A program made the translations under genes and the position numbers. The notes beneath the pieces are model-generated. The model was not told the DNA's origin. It searched no databases and worked only from the letters and a program-made list of their open reading frames with translations. A stretch of DNA of 64,000 nucleotides, from positions 1,612,001-1,676,000 of the forward strand of contig NZ_CP079946.1 of assembly GCF_019968905.1 (NCBI RefSeq), given 5' to 3'. Position 1 is the first letter of the stretch, and every line of letters begins with the position of its first letter. Positions 53,477-62,807 of the stretch are shown one piece after another. The DNA comes from Corallococcus sp. EGB. Lineage in GTDB: Bacteria; Myxococcota; Myxococcia; Myxococcales; Myxococcaceae.

Positions 53477-53881
53477 TCAGACGCCGAGTACGGCTCCCAG
53501 CCGTGCGAGCACGCCCGGCCAGCCCGGCTTCATCCCCTCGAAGGCGCGGCGGCCCATGGGCGAGTCCAGGTTGAAGCCCTCGTGGATGAGCGTGAGCCGC
53601 GTCCCCGCGCCCTCTGGCTGAAGGCGCCAGGTGAGGGTCGTGTCGAGCACGCCCGTGGCGAAGCGGTACTGGAGGAGCCGCTCCGGCTCCACGGCCAGCA
53701 CCTCGCACGGCTGCTGGCCCCAGGGACCCATGTCGAGCGTGAAGCGGTGGCCCACGACGGGCCGCACGTCTCCCGCGGCCCACCACTTCGCGTGCAGCGC
53801 CGGGTCCGTCAATGCCTTCCACACGGCGGAGGGCGGATGGGCATACACATGGTCCAGTTGAATGACGGCGGGGGGATTCAT
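53477..53881 (-). CDS. SRPBCC/AHSA1-like protein
   Basis: The 134-residue protein fits the activator-of-Hsp90-like SRPBCC fold: VIQLDHVYAHPPSAVWKALTD, GHRFTLDMGPW, VTWRLQPEGAGTRLTLIHEGF and GWPGVLARLGAVL. Proteins of this type next to ArsR regulators are common and mostly uncharacterised. It overlaps the ArsR gene by 4 bp (ATGA), so the two form a coupled operon. Confidence 0.82.
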   Translation of the reverse strand: MNPPAVIQLDHVYAHPPSAVWKALTDPALHAKWWAAGDVRPVVGHRFTLDMGPWGQQPCEVLAVEPERLLQYRFATGVLDTTLTWRLQPEGAGTRLTLIHEGFNLDSPMGRRAFEGMKPGWPGVLARLGAVLGV

Positions 53882-54195
53882 TTGCGTGACTCCTCGTCGA
53901 GCACGTCCTCGAGCGCGGCGAGCCGCTGCTTCCAGTAGTGCGTGAAGGCCTTGAGCCAGTCTTCCACCTCCGACAATGGACGCGGATCCAGGTGGTAATA
54001 GCGCTCGCGGCCGCGTGGCTCCTCGCGCACGAGCCGTGCCTTGCGCAGCACCTGCAGGTGTTCGGACACGGCGGGGCGGCCCAGGTCGAAGCCGCTCGCC
54101 AGGTCGTTCACCGCGCGCGGCCCCTTGCGCAATTGCAGCAGGATTTCCCGGCGCACCGGATTGGAGAGCGCCGAAAAGACATCCAGGTCGGACAT
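53878..54195 (-). CDS. ArsR family transcriptional regulator
   Basis: The 105-residue winged-helix protein has the ArsR core: VFSALSNPVRREILLQLRKGP, FDLGRPAVSEHLQVLRKARLV and RERYYHLDPRPL. Metal-binding CxC is absent, so it is of the non-metal type seen next to AHSA1 genes. A duplicated dyad operator overlaps its own promoter. Confidence 0.87.
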   Translation of the reverse strand: MSDLDVFSALSNPVRREILLQLRKGPRAVNDLASGFDLGRPAVSEHLQVLRKARLVREEPRGRERYYHLDPRPLSEVEDWLKAFTHYWKQRLAALEDVLDEESRK

Positions 54196-54203
54196 GGATG
54201 GGA

Positions 54204-54233
54204 TTGATACGTCGGAACTATCCGACGCGTCAA
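54204..54233 (-). promoter_or_regulatory. arsR promoter with operator 1 as the spacer
   Basis: On the minus strand TTGACG (54228-54233) and TATCAA (54204-54209) are 18 bases apart. That spacer is exactly the 18-bp dyad CGTCGGA-TAGT-TCCGACG. The start codon is 8 bases beyond the -10, so the mRNA would be almost leaderless. Confidence 0.6.
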
Positions 54234-54255
54234 GAGGCGTCGGAAATCTCCGACG
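54210..54255. promoter_or_regulatory. Two copies of an ArsR-type operator, CGTCGGA-N4-TCCGACG
   Basis: Copy 1 is at 54210-54227 (spacer ACTA) and copy 2 at 54238-54255 (spacer AATC). Arms are identical 7-mers, and centres are 28 bp apart. Copy 1 fills the promoter spacer and copy 2 lies just upstream. The layout fits autorepression by the ArsR protein. Confidence 0.75.
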
Positions 54256-54282
54256 TGTCAGCGGACGCCCGTGACGGGAGGG

Positions 54283-54870
54283 CTACCGGCGGGCGGCGCG
54301 CGCCTGCGTGAGGGGGGCGCGCTGTTCCCGGCGGACGGGGAGCCTCAGCAGCTGGGCGTAGCGCGCGAGCCGGTCCTCGAAGCGCCGGGCGTCCCGGCCC
54401 CAGTGCACGACGACGTTGCGCTCCGGGTCCTTCCGGTGCGTCAGCGCGATGCCGTACTCGTCCTGCGCGCCAATCCAGTCCGGGTGGTGGCGCCGCTCGC
54501 AGTCGAGCCCCACGTAGTGCTCCAGGGGCTCGCTCCAGGTGAAGGCGCGCAGGGCTCCGCTGCCGCGCAGGGACACCTGGGAGTCCGTCACGACCACCTC
54601 CAGCCGGGTGAGGACACACCGCAGGAGGAGCGTCACGGACACGAGGAAGCCCAGCACCACCCCCAGCGGCAGCCCCCACTCCTCGCGCAGCCGGTCCAGG
54701 GACAGGTCCTGGTCCAGCGCGTAGGCGGCGGGGAGCACGGCGAAGAGCACCAGACCGAGCAGGGGCCACACGACCTGTCCGGCCAGCGGACGCGTGTGGA
54801 AGCGCAGCGGGAGGTCGCCTCCCATGTCCATCTTCCGTGGGACCGGGGAGAGCACTTCGAAGAAGGACAT
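54283..54870 (-). CDS. Hypothetical membrane protein
   Basis: About 195 residues. Two membrane segments (VVWPLLGLVLFAVLPAAYAL and LGVVLGFLVSVTLLLRCVL) are followed by a C-terminal domain with LEVVVTDSQVSLRGSG and HWGRDARRFEDRL, which could be a PH-like cytosolic domain. The start is uncertain: M at 54870 is chosen, and 54831 or 54951 are possible. I do not recognise a named family. Confidence 0.5.
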   Translation of the reverse strand: MSFFEVLSPVPRKMDMGGDLPLRFHTRPLAGQVVWPLLGLVLFAVLPAAYALDQDLSLDRLREEWGLPLGVVLGFLVSVTLLLRCVLTRLEVVVTDSQVSLRGSGALRAFTWSEPLEHYVGLDCERRHHPDWIGAQDEYGIALTHRKDPERNVVVHWGRDARRFEDRLARYAQLLRLPVRREQRAPLTQARAARR

Positions 54871-54999
54871 GGACCAGGCGTCTCGGGAGGAGCGGGCGGA
54901 GGATGTCTGCCTTTGCGTCAAGCTCAACATGGCCGTGGACGTGCTGTCCACGGCTTGCCGGGTTGTCCTGGAGTCGCCGGCAATGGCCAGGCGTCGGAT

Positions 55000-55953
55000 T
55001 CACCCCAGGGGCGTGCCAGGACCCAGGGCCCGGGCTGGGTGGAGCTGACGGCGGTACGCGGCGGGCGTGTGGCCCACGTGCCGCTTGAAGGCCTTGCCAA
55101 AGGCGCTGTCCGTTTCGTAGCCCACCGCCTCCGCGATGGCGGTCATGGACGCATCGCTCTCCGCCATCAGCCGCGTGGCGGTGTGCATCCGCCACTGCGT
55201 GAGGTACGTCAGGGGGCTCTCTCCAATGACTTGCTGGAAGCGCGCCGCGAACGTCGAGCGCGACATGCCAGCCAGCCTCGCCATGGCCTCCACCGTCCAC
55301 GGGTGCTGGGGACGCTCGTGCAGTTGCTGGAGGACACGGCCCAGTTGCGCGTCCTCCAGCGCCCGGAGCCAGCCGCTCTTGCCTTCGGGGAACGCCTCGA
55401 CGTGCATGCGCAGCGCGTGGATGAACAGGACGTCCGCGAGCCGGGTGGCGACCAGCTCGTGCCCCGGCCGGCCGGCTTCCATCTCCGAGGCGACGAGCTG
55501 GATGACGGACTCCACCTGTCGCGTGGCGCCGCTTCCGTCGCCCCGGACGTGGAGGACCCGGGGCAGGCCCACGAGGAGCCGGTCGAGCCACGCTCCCGCG
55601 AACCCGAAGCTGAAGGAGATGAGCGTCGTCTGGAGCCCGTCTCCTCCATGGCGCAGGACACCGCCGCAGCGGGCGCCGGTCTCCTCGTAGAGCTCCGGCA
55701 GGGGGCGCGTGCGCGTCCGGGGTGAGTCGCGGAGGGAGTGGGGCGCGTTGCCCAGGATGAAGACCCAGTCGCCCGCCGCGAGCGCGCTGCGCTGGCCCTC
55801 CATCTCCAGCCAGCAGCTGCCGCGCGTCACCGCGTGGAAGAAGCCCGGGTGCCCCAGGTCAAGCTTCAGTCCCCACGGCGCGCTCAGCTCCAGCCGTCCG
55901 TACACCTCCGTCTTCAACCGCAGGCTGCGAAGCGAATCCGCCAGGACATCCAT
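55000..55953 (-). CDS. AraC family transcriptional regulator
   Basis: The 317-residue regulator has a cupin-type N-terminal effector domain (LELSAPWGLKLDLGHPGFFHAV, ALAAGDWVFILG) and two helix-turn-helix units at the end (VEAMARLAGMSRSTFAARFQQ, IAEAVGYETDSAFGKAFKRHVGHTPAAYRR). The ATG at 55953 has GGGAG 8 bases upstream. It is divergent from a hydrolase 103 bp away, which is its likely target. Confidence 0.87.
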   Translation of the reverse strand: MDVLADSLRSLRLKTEVYGRLELSAPWGLKLDLGHPGFFHAVTRGSCWLEMEGQRSALAAGDWVFILGNAPHSLRDSPRTRTRPLPELYEETGARCGGVLRHGGDGLQTTLISFSFGFAGAWLDRLLVGLPRVLHVRGDGSGATRQVESVIQLVASEMEAGRPGHELVATRLADVLFIHALRMHVEAFPEGKSGWLRALEDAQLGRVLQQLHERPQHPWTVEAMARLAGMSRSTFAARFQQVIGESPLTYLTQWRMHTATRLMAESDASMTAIAEAVGYETDSAFGKAFKRHVGHTPAAYRRQLHPARALGPGTPLG

Positions 55954-56056
55954 CTCGAGCGCTCCCTTCGGACGATTGGACGAGAAACACGGAGCTTCGC
56001 ACATGGAACGTCCAGCGTCGCGGGACTACCCATCGGCCTGGAGAAAGGACGCTTCC

Positions 56057-57400
56057 ATGACCATGACATCGACACAGACGCGCTCGCGGACCTTCCACCT
56101 GCTTCGGGCCGGAGGGGCCGCGGCCGTTCCCCTCGTGGGCCTCGCGACCCTCGCGGTGCTCGCGGCGCCGCACGTCCGCGGCATCGGGTTCTTCCCGGTG
56201 CTTCGCTTCGCGGTCATCGCGCCCGCGTGCCTGCTCGTTTCCGTGACGGTGGCCTTGCTGTATCCCGCGCTCGCGGCGCGGGTACCGCGCCCGAGGCTCA
56301 CGCTGTCGCTGGGGCTCGTGGGGCTCTCGCTGCTGATCCTTGGCGGGATGGTCCTGGGAGGACCGGCGGGCCTGGTGGTCGCGGCGGCTCCCGCGATGCT
56401 CGCGGTCGCTGTCGCCGTGTCGTGGCTCGTTCCTCGCTTCGTGGTCCGTCCCCGGTGGTCACGCGTGGGCACCGCCACGCTCCTCCTGCTGGGTCTGCTG
56501 GAGGCCGGGGCGTTCGTCCGGGCGGTGTCGAGTGAGCGGGCATCCCCCACGCGCGCGCTGACGGACGCAGGCTCCCGGTTCGTCACGCTGCCGGGCGGCG
56601 CGCGCATCCACTACGTGGATGAAGGGCAGGGGGAGACGCTGCTCTTCCTTCATGGCAATCCCGCCTGGTCGTATCAGTGGCGCGAGCTGATCCGCGGGCT
56701 GCGCGGTTCGTACCGCTGCATCGCGCTCGACTACCCGGGCTTCGGCCTGTCCGAGGCTCCGGTGGGTTTTGGCTTCACGCCCCGGGAGCAGAGCCTCGTG
56801 GTCGAGGCGTTCGTCGAGCAGCTCCAGTTGCGTGACGTGACGCTGGTCATGCAGGACTGGGGTGGCCCGATTGGACTCGGCTTCGCGGGACGCAGGCCGG
56901 AGCTCGTGAAGCGCATGGTGCTGGGCAGCACCTGGGCCTGGCCCACGAGCACGGGCGAGCCTCGCGGCATCTTCTCCGTCATCGCGGGTGGACCCGTGGG
57001 CGAGTTCCTCCAGCTGAACTTCAACGGCTTCGCGTCCTTCGGCATCCAGAACGGCGTCACCCGTGAACTGCCCACCGACGTGTTGGAGGCCTATCTACGG
57101 CCCTTCGTCCCCCTGGAGCGTCGGGGCATCGCGGCCTTCTACCCGGGGCAGATCACCGCCGCGACGGCGTACTTCCAGGAGGTCGAGGCGGGCCTGCCGC
57201 GTCTGGCGGACAAGGATGCCCTCCTCTTCTGGGCGCACCTGGACCAGGGCTTCCCCCGCCGCGACACCGAGCACTTCGAGAAAATCTTCCCGAAGCACCG
57301 GACGGTGGAGCTTCCCAATGCCAACCACTTCTTCTTCGAGGACACGGCGGAGCAGGTGGTCGCGGAGGTTCGCGCGTTCATGCCCGCGGCCCGTCCCTGA
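56057..57400 (+). CDS. Membrane-anchored alpha/beta hydrolase, haloalkane-dehalogenase-like
   Basis: A 447-residue protein. About four N-terminal membrane segments (to about residue 155) precede a hydrolase domain of the haloalkane dehalogenase group: HGNPAWSYQWRELI, nucleophile Asp267 in VMQDWGGPIGLGF, and the catalytic His in NANHFFFEDTAEQV. Dehalogenases have this Asp-Trp pattern, but epoxide hydrolases and other esterases share it. The fused membrane part is unusual for a dehalogenase. The ATG at 56057 follows AAAGGA. Confidence 0.78.
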   Translation: MTMTSTQTRSRTFHLLRAGGAAAVPLVGLATLAVLAAPHVRGIGFFPVLRFAVIAPACLLVSVTVALLYPALAARVPRPRLTLSLGLVGLSLLILGGMVLGGPAGLVVAAAPAMLAVAVAVSWLVPRFVVRPRWSRVGTATLLLLGLLEAGAFVRAVSSERASPTRALTDAGSRFVTLPGGARIHYVDEGQGETLLFLHGNPAWSYQWRELIRGLRGSYRCIALDYPGFGLSEAPVGFGFTPREQSLVVEAFVEQLQLRDVTLVMQDWGGPIGLGFAGRRPELVKRMVLGSTWAWPTSTGEPRGIFSVIAGGPVGEFLQLNFNGFASFGIQNGVTRELPTDVLEAYLRPFVPLERRGIAAFYPGQITAATAYFQEVEAGLPRLADKDALLFWAHLDQGFPRRDTEHFEKIFPKHRTVELPNANHFFFEDTAEQVVAEVRAFMPAARP

Positions 57401-57451
57401 GCCGGACGCGTCACCGGGGAGGTCATGGGCGTCTGGCGCACGGGTTGCTAA

Positions 57452-58291
57452 ATGTCGCCACGCCAGCCGGGCAGGGTGCCCGGCCGTGGCTCCCTGGCCG
57501 CGATGCTCCCCGACTCTTCCCACCCGCTCGCGGCACCCGGCCCACGGCGCGGCTTCCTGGCCACTGCCGTCCTCGTGCTGCTGTGTCTGCCGCTGCCCGT
57601 GCCCCTGCCTCCGCCAGTGTCGTCGCCGCCCCGGCTCGTGCTCTGGGCCTGGGAGCGGCCGGAGGACCTGCGCTTCCTGGAGGGGCACGCGGTGGATGTT
57701 GCGTTCCTGCTCGCGACGCTCGACCTCACCGAGGAGGACGTCCACGTGCTGCCACGCCGGCAGCCGCTTCGCGTTCCGTCCGGCACCGCATTGAAGGCCA
57801 CCGTGCGGTTGCAGATGCTTCCAGGGAGCTCGTTCGCGCGCTTCGGACCGGAGCGCCTGGAGGCCCTGGCCGGGCACCTGGATTCGCTTGTGCGCCGCCG
57901 CCCTGACGTGACGGCGTTGCAGCTCGACTTCGATGCCCGCGCGTCCGAGCACGACGCCTACGTCGACCTGCTCCAGCGGCTGCGTGCGCGCCTGCCTCCG
58001 GGGATGCCGCTGTCCATCACGGGGCTCGCGTCGTGGTGTGTGCCCGGCAGCTGGATTGTCCGCGCGCCCGTGGACGAAGTGGTGCCACAGCTCTTCCGCA
58101 TGGGCCCGGAGGGGCCGGTCTGGCGTGCGCGTTTCGCGCGCGGCTTGCCCCGCCCGTGCGCGGGCAGCATGGGCCTGGCAATGGATGAGTGGCAGCCCGT
58201 GCCGCCTGGCATCTCGACCCTCTACCTCTTCAACCCCCGGCCGTGGACGCCCGATGCGTTCGCTCGCGCCGTGGGGGAGACCCGACCATGA
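57452..58291 (+). CDS. DUF3142-like exported protein
   Basis: A 279-residue protein with a hydrophobic segment (about 35-55: GFLATAVLVLLCLPLPVPL). The body has VLWAWERPEDLRFLEGHAVDVAFL, DVTALQLDFDARASEHDAYVDLLQRL and STLYLFNPRPWTPDAF, matching the DUF3142 pattern as far as I can recall. The TALQLDFDA segment resembles a TIM-barrel glycosidase strand. The start is uncertain (57452 or 57503). Its stop overlaps the next start by ATGA. Confidence 0.6.
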   Translation: MSPRQPGRVPGRGSLAAMLPDSSHPLAAPGPRRGFLATAVLVLLCLPLPVPLPPPVSSPPRLVLWAWERPEDLRFLEGHAVDVAFLLATLDLTEEDVHVLPRRQPLRVPSGTALKATVRLQMLPGSSFARFGPERLEALAGHLDSLVRRRPDVTALQLDFDARASEHDAYVDLLQRLRARLPPGMPLSITGLASWCVPGSWIVRAPVDEVVPQLFRMGPEGPVWRARFARGLPRPCAGSMGLAMDEWQPVPPGISTLYLFNPRPWTPDAFARAVGETRP

Positions 58292-60549
58292 AGAACGCAA
58301 AGACAGTCCTGGGGCTCGTGGGCCTCGCGGTCCTGCTACCTCCCGTCATCGCCGACGCCTGCGGGCCCGACCTGGGACCCGAGCCCCGCTTCCACGTCAT
58401 CGACCACCCCGACCGGCCCTTCGAGACCTACGCGGCCGGCGGCCTGGGCGTCCTTCGCCGCACCTTCGATGGGCGATACCTCGCCTTCGCCTATCGCTCG
58501 ATGATGGGCATCCCCACCACGGCCGGTGAGCAGAAGCACCTGGTGGCTGGGTGGGTGGACGTGGAGTCCCGCTATGGGCCGGACCCGAGCTGGGCCCGCG
58601 AACAGTGGACCGCCGTCCGGCAGGAGGTCGCGCCCTTCAAGGACCTGCCACAGGTGGACCCTCTCCAGGTGGCGGAGGCCTCCAATGATGCCTACATCCA
58701 CGGCGATGCCTTCCTGCATGCCGCGGCCACGGCCCGCGCGCTCGCGAAGGAATGGAAGCAGCGCCCGGCCCTGCTGAAGGAATGGGTGGTCCACCAGGAT
58801 TCCGTCTTCAGCAAGGCCTGCACCCTGGCCGACCCGGAGCCGGGTCTCGAGGAGTCGCTGACGCCACGGGAGCAAGCGCGCCGCAAGGCCGAGCGCGACT
58901 ACCAGGCCGCGGCCATGCACCTGTACTGCGGGAGGTTCGACTCGGCGGCGGAGGCCTTCCAGGCCATTGCCAACACGGCGGACTCCCCCCACCGGACGCT
59001 CGCCGCGTACCTCGTGGCGCGCACCCGCGTGCGCGAGGCGATGTCCGCCCAGGAAGACGGCGACCTCGCGGAGCGCGAGCACGACGAGGCCTCGCTCGCG
59101 CGCTTCACCCGGGCGGAGGCGGCCATCCAGGCGGTGCTCGCGGATCCGAAGCTGCGCGAAGTGCACGGCCCCGCGCAACGCCTGCGGGTCCTCGTGCGCT
59201 GGCGCCTGTCGCCGGGTGCCCTGCGGTGTGAGCTGTTCTCGCGGGTGCTGGAGAAGGGGACGGGCTCCGCGCTGGAGTCGGAGCTGGCCAACATCTCGAC
59301 GGGCCCGGACGACAACGCCCTCTCGTGCCCGGGGCTGAAGCCTCAAGCGGCGGAGCTCTTCGCGTGGCTCCAGCTCATGGCCGCCCCCGTCCCCGAGGAG
59401 TCCGATGCTCCGGAGGCGCCGTGGCCCGCGAAGACCCACGTGACCGCCGTGGCCCGCTGGAAGAAGTCCGGGCATCAGCCCTGGCTCGTGCTGGCGCTGC
59501 TGTCGGCCCGCGCGGACTCACCGGAGGTGCTCGCGCTGCTCGCGGACGCGGCGGCGGTGCCGTTGGAGTCTCCCGCGGGCATGACGCTCGCGTGGCGCTC
59601 CGTGCAGTTGCTGCGGGAGCGGGGACAGCTGGCGGAGGCCCGCGCGCGGCTGGACGCCATTCCCCTGGAGCGGGTGCGCGACCTGCCGTCCACGGACAAC
59701 GCCCTGCGGGAGGAGCGGCTGCACCTGGCGAACACCTGGGACGAGGCGCTGCGCAACGCGGCTCAGTTCCGGGTGGACGAGTTCGTCGCGGTCCCCCATC
59801 AGGACTGGAATGCCCCGACGCAGGAGACCGCACCCATGGGGCTCAGCACCGCGCGGGCGTCCTTCCTGGAGACCCATGTCCCCACGCGCCGGCTGCGTGA
59901 GTGGGCCGCGCTTCCGTCAGTGAGCCCCGAGCTGCGCCGGCAACTGTCGTGGGCCGTGTTGGCCCGCGCCGCCGTGGTGGGTGACGACGCGGTCCTCAAG
60001 GCCCAGGCTGCCACGCTCGCGGAGTCGGAGCCCACGGCGCGCGCGGAGCTGCTGGCCCTGGCGGGGCGGCCCTCGGCGGAGGAGCGCCTCTTCGACGCGC
60101 GGCTGCTCATCATGGGGCTGCCGGTCGTCTCCGCGAGGCTGGAGCCCGGCAGGGACCGCCTGGCGGATGTCTCCCCGAAGCTGGACCTCACGCAGGACAT
60201 GAGCTGGTACCGGAACGGGTGGTGCGTGCCGGGGCCAAAGAACCTGGGGGAGGCCCCCCTGAAGACGCCGCTCCCGTTCGCGAGCCCGGAGGAGCGGGCG
60301 GACGCCGCCGCGGAGTGGAAGGCGCTCAACGAGGCGGGCAACTCCGTGGCCTTCTTCTCCCGCGTGGCATTGGACTGGGCGAAGGCGCACCCGGACGACC
60401 CGCGCTCACCCATCGCGCTGTACCGCGCGGTCCGCTCCAGCAAGCGCGGCTGCGGCCAGAACACCCCAGAGGCGAAGAAGGCCTTCGCCTTCCTCCACAA
60501 GCAGTACGGCAAGACGGAGTGGGCGCGCAAAACACCCTACGTCTACTGA
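58288..60549 (+). CDS. Large exported helical-repeat protein, unknown function
   Basis: A 753-residue exported protein (signal to about residue 24, VIADACGPD, with a Cys that could be lipidated only if processed differently). The body is mostly helices with TPR-like pairs (AERDYQAAAMHLYCGRFDSAAEAFQAIAN, LREERLHLANTWDEALRNAAQF). Several Cys are spread along it. The C-terminus ends in KTPYVY. Not a family I recognise. It is coupled to the DUF3142-like gene by ATGA. Confidence 0.6.
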   Translation: MKNAKTVLGLVGLAVLLPPVIADACGPDLGPEPRFHVIDHPDRPFETYAAGGLGVLRRTFDGRYLAFAYRSMMGIPTTAGEQKHLVAGWVDVESRYGPDPSWAREQWTAVRQEVAPFKDLPQVDPLQVAEASNDAYIHGDAFLHAAATARALAKEWKQRPALLKEWVVHQDSVFSKACTLADPEPGLEESLTPREQARRKAERDYQAAAMHLYCGRFDSAAEAFQAIANTADSPHRTLAAYLVARTRVREAMSAQEDGDLAEREHDEASLARFTRAEAAIQAVLADPKLREVHGPAQRLRVLVRWRLSPGALRCELFSRVLEKGTGSALESELANISTGPDDNALSCPGLKPQAAELFAWLQLMAAPVPEESDAPEAPWPAKTHVTAVARWKKSGHQPWLVLALLSARADSPEVLALLADAAAVPLESPAGMTLAWRSVQLLRERGQLAEARARLDAIPLERVRDLPSTDNALREERLHLANTWDEALRNAAQFRVDEFVAVPHQDWNAPTQETAPMGLSTARASFLETHVPTRRLREWAALPSVSPELRRQLSWAVLARAAVVGDDAVLKAQAATLAESEPTARAELLALAGRPSAEERLFDARLLIMGLPVVSARLEPGRDRLADVSPKLDLTQDMSWYRNGWCVPGPKNLGEAPLKTPLPFASPEERADAAAEWKALNEAGNSVAFFSRVALDWAKAHPDDPRSPIALYRAVRSSKRGCGQNTPEAKKAFAFLHKQYGKTEWARKTPYVY

Positions 60550-60581
60550 GGCGGGGGCATCCGTCCTACGATGCCGTCGGC

Positions 60582-62807
60582 ATGATGACGCTACGGACGC
60601 GAAGACGGGCAGCGGTTCCCACCGTCGTGGGGCTGTTGATGCTGCTCGTCTTCGTCTACTGGCCGGTGCTCGGCGGTTACCTGTTGGCGGGCCGGGATTT
60701 GTTCCGCATCTTCTTCCCGGACTCTGCCTTCCTGCTGGAGTCACTACGCGCGGGCGAAATGCCCCTGTGGAACCCCTATCTGCGCCTGGGCCAGCCGTTC
60801 GCGGCGACCCTCTATTCGCAGGTGTACTACCCGCCTCGCTGGGCTGCCGTTCTGCTCACGGGCCCCATCGTGTCCATGACGGTGATGCAGTTGGGGCACG
60901 TCGTGCTCGCGGCGGTGGGCGTGTTCCTGCTGTGCCGGAGGCTGCGGGCTTCCTGGTCAGCGGCCGTCGTCGCGGGCACCACGTTCGGGCTGTCGGCGCT
61001 GATGACGCGGCTGGGGACCCAGCAGAATGTCGTCGACGCCGCGGCCTGGAGCGGCTTCATCGTTGGCGCCGCGCTCGACCTGCAACGCCGCCCGGGGCGC
61101 GGTCCCCTGGCGTGGCTGGCCGTGTACGGCGCGCTGTCCCTCTTCGCTGGTTCGCCGGAGACCACGCTGTGGCAGGGGTTGGTCGCAGTGCTGGCCGCGG
61201 GGGGCGCGCCCTGGCGCGGGCCGGAGGCTCGCGTGCGCTCGGTGGCTCTCGTGACGGCGGGCTTCGCGCTGGCGGCGCTGCTCGCCGCGGTGGCGCTGCT
61301 GCCCACCGCCGAGTTCGCGAGGCACTCCCTTCGCGCGCAGGAGTCCTGGCGCTGGCCGCTCGTCTGGTCCATGTCGTGGCCCCAGGTGCTATCCGCGATG
61401 TGGCCGCTCGCGGACTGGCCCCGGGACCGCTACTGGGGCGAGGATCAGTGGTTCATCCTCAGCGTCTTCTTGGGGACGCTCCCCTGCGCGCTCGCGGCGC
61501 TGGGCGCCCTGCGCGGACCCCGGCGGGCCCGGCCCTTTATGATGGCTGCGCTGGTGCTTGTGGCACTGAGCCTGGGCCGGCACTTCGCGCCCGCGGCCTG
61601 GGTGCTGCTGCACGTGCCTCCATTCTCCCTCTTCCGCTACCCGGTGAAGTACTTCGTCGGGGCCGCGTTCTGCGTGTCCGTGCTCTCCGCTTTCGGGGTG
61701 GATGCCCTGGGGCGGCTCGCGCGGCGCCTGCGTCCTTCGCGCCTGCGCGCGGCCGTGGCCCTGGTGGGCATGGTGGGCGCCATGGCCGCGCTGGGGCCCG
61801 TGGCCCGCAACCTGTCCATGCGCGCCTCCGCCGAGGCGGGCGCCCCCTGGGTGCCGCTGTGTCTGGGATTGGCCGCGCTCGTGGTGCTCTGGCCTCGCGG
61901 CGGCTTCGCGCGGCCCCGCCAGGTGCGGCAGGGTGTCGCGATGCTCGCGGTGCTGGAGGTGGCGGCCTCGCACGCGCTGCTGGGGCGGCCGGGATACGCC
62001 CCCCTGGAGTCACTGCTACGGCCCTTCTCCCTGCGCGTCTTCCTGCCCCAGCCCTACCTGGGACGCATCAGCGTGGACATCCAGGGCCCCGAGGATCCCT
62101 CGCGCGATGGCACGGGGAATACCGTCGAGCGCAGTCTCGAACAGCTCATCCCCAACCGCTTCGTCGAGGCGCGCCTGCCCGCCCTGGAGGGCTCGGGGGC
62201 CCCCGAGCCCTTGTACTCGGAGGTCTTCCACGACGCGGGCCAACGGACTGTCTTCGACCTGGTGGGCGTCACCCACTATCTGCGTAACGGGCCACCGCCC
62301 TACGACGACCTGGACTTGCTCCACATGGCGGACGACGGCACCACCCTGTCCCGCTCGCGCACCGCGCTGCCGCGCGCCTTCCTGGTGCAGCGCGCCCGCG
62401 TGGTGACGGACGCCGAGGCGCTCGCGGCGGTGATGGAGGACTCCCAACCCTTCCGGCACACGGCCTTCCTCGCTTCGGGAGCGCCGCTGGATCTGCCCTC
62501 GTGCACGGGTTCCGTGGAGTGGACGCTTCAGGGCGCCCAGCATCAAGAGTTGAAGGTGGAGGCCTGCGACGAGAGCTACCTCGTCGTGTCCGACAGCCAC
62601 TACCCCGGCTGGACCGCGACGGTGGACGGGCAGGACGCCCCCATCCACCGGGCAGACCTGGCGCTACGGGCCGTGCGGCTGCCGCGCGGAGCCCACACGG
62701 TCCGCTTCGACTACCGGCCGCTCAGCTTCCGCCTGGGCCTGACCCTGTCCCTGCTCAGCGGGCTGGGGCTCGCGGCAGTGATGCGCTGGCGTCCGCGGGC
62801 GCAATGA
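60582..62807 (+). CDS. YfhO-like membrane protein
   Basis: A 741-residue polytopic membrane protein with about ten or more hydrophobic segments and a C-terminal periplasmic-like domain (SYLVVSDSHYPGWTATVDGQ and HTVRFDYRPLSF), the typical end of the YfhO group. YfhO proteins are related to glycosyltransferase-C or O-antigen enzymes and are linked to surface glycans. No defined substrate. ATG 60582 is followed by a second ATG at 60585. Confidence 0.75.
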   Translation: MMTLRTRRRAAVPTVVGLLMLLVFVYWPVLGGYLLAGRDLFRIFFPDSAFLLESLRAGEMPLWNPYLRLGQPFAATLYSQVYYPPRWAAVLLTGPIVSMTVMQLGHVVLAAVGVFLLCRRLRASWSAAVVAGTTFGLSALMTRLGTQQNVVDAAAWSGFIVGAALDLQRRPGRGPLAWLAVYGALSLFAGSPETTLWQGLVAVLAAGGAPWRGPEARVRSVALVTAGFALAALLAAVALLPTAEFARHSLRAQESWRWPLVWSMSWPQVLSAMWPLADWPRDRYWGEDQWFILSVFLGTLPCALAALGALRGPRRARPFMMAALVLVALSLGRHFAPAAWVLLHVPPFSLFRYPVKYFVGAAFCVSVLSAFGVDALGRLARRLRPSRLRAAVALVGMVGAMAALGPVARNLSMRASAEAGAPWVPLCLGLAALVVLWPRGGFARPRQVRQGVAMLAVLEVAASHALLGRPGYAPLESLLRPFSLRVFLPQPYLGRISVDIQGPEDPSRDGTGNTVERSLEQLIPNRFVEARLPALEGSGAPEPLYSEVFHDAGQRTVFDLVGVTHYLRNGPPPYDDLDLLHMADDGTTLSRSRTALPRAFLVQRARVVTDAEALAAVMEDSQPFRHTAFLASGAPLDLPSCTGSVEWTLQGAQHQELKVEACDESYLVVSDSHYPGWTATVDGQDAPIHRADLALRAVRLPRGAHTVRFDYRPLSFRLGLTLSLLSGLGLAAVMRWRPRAQ

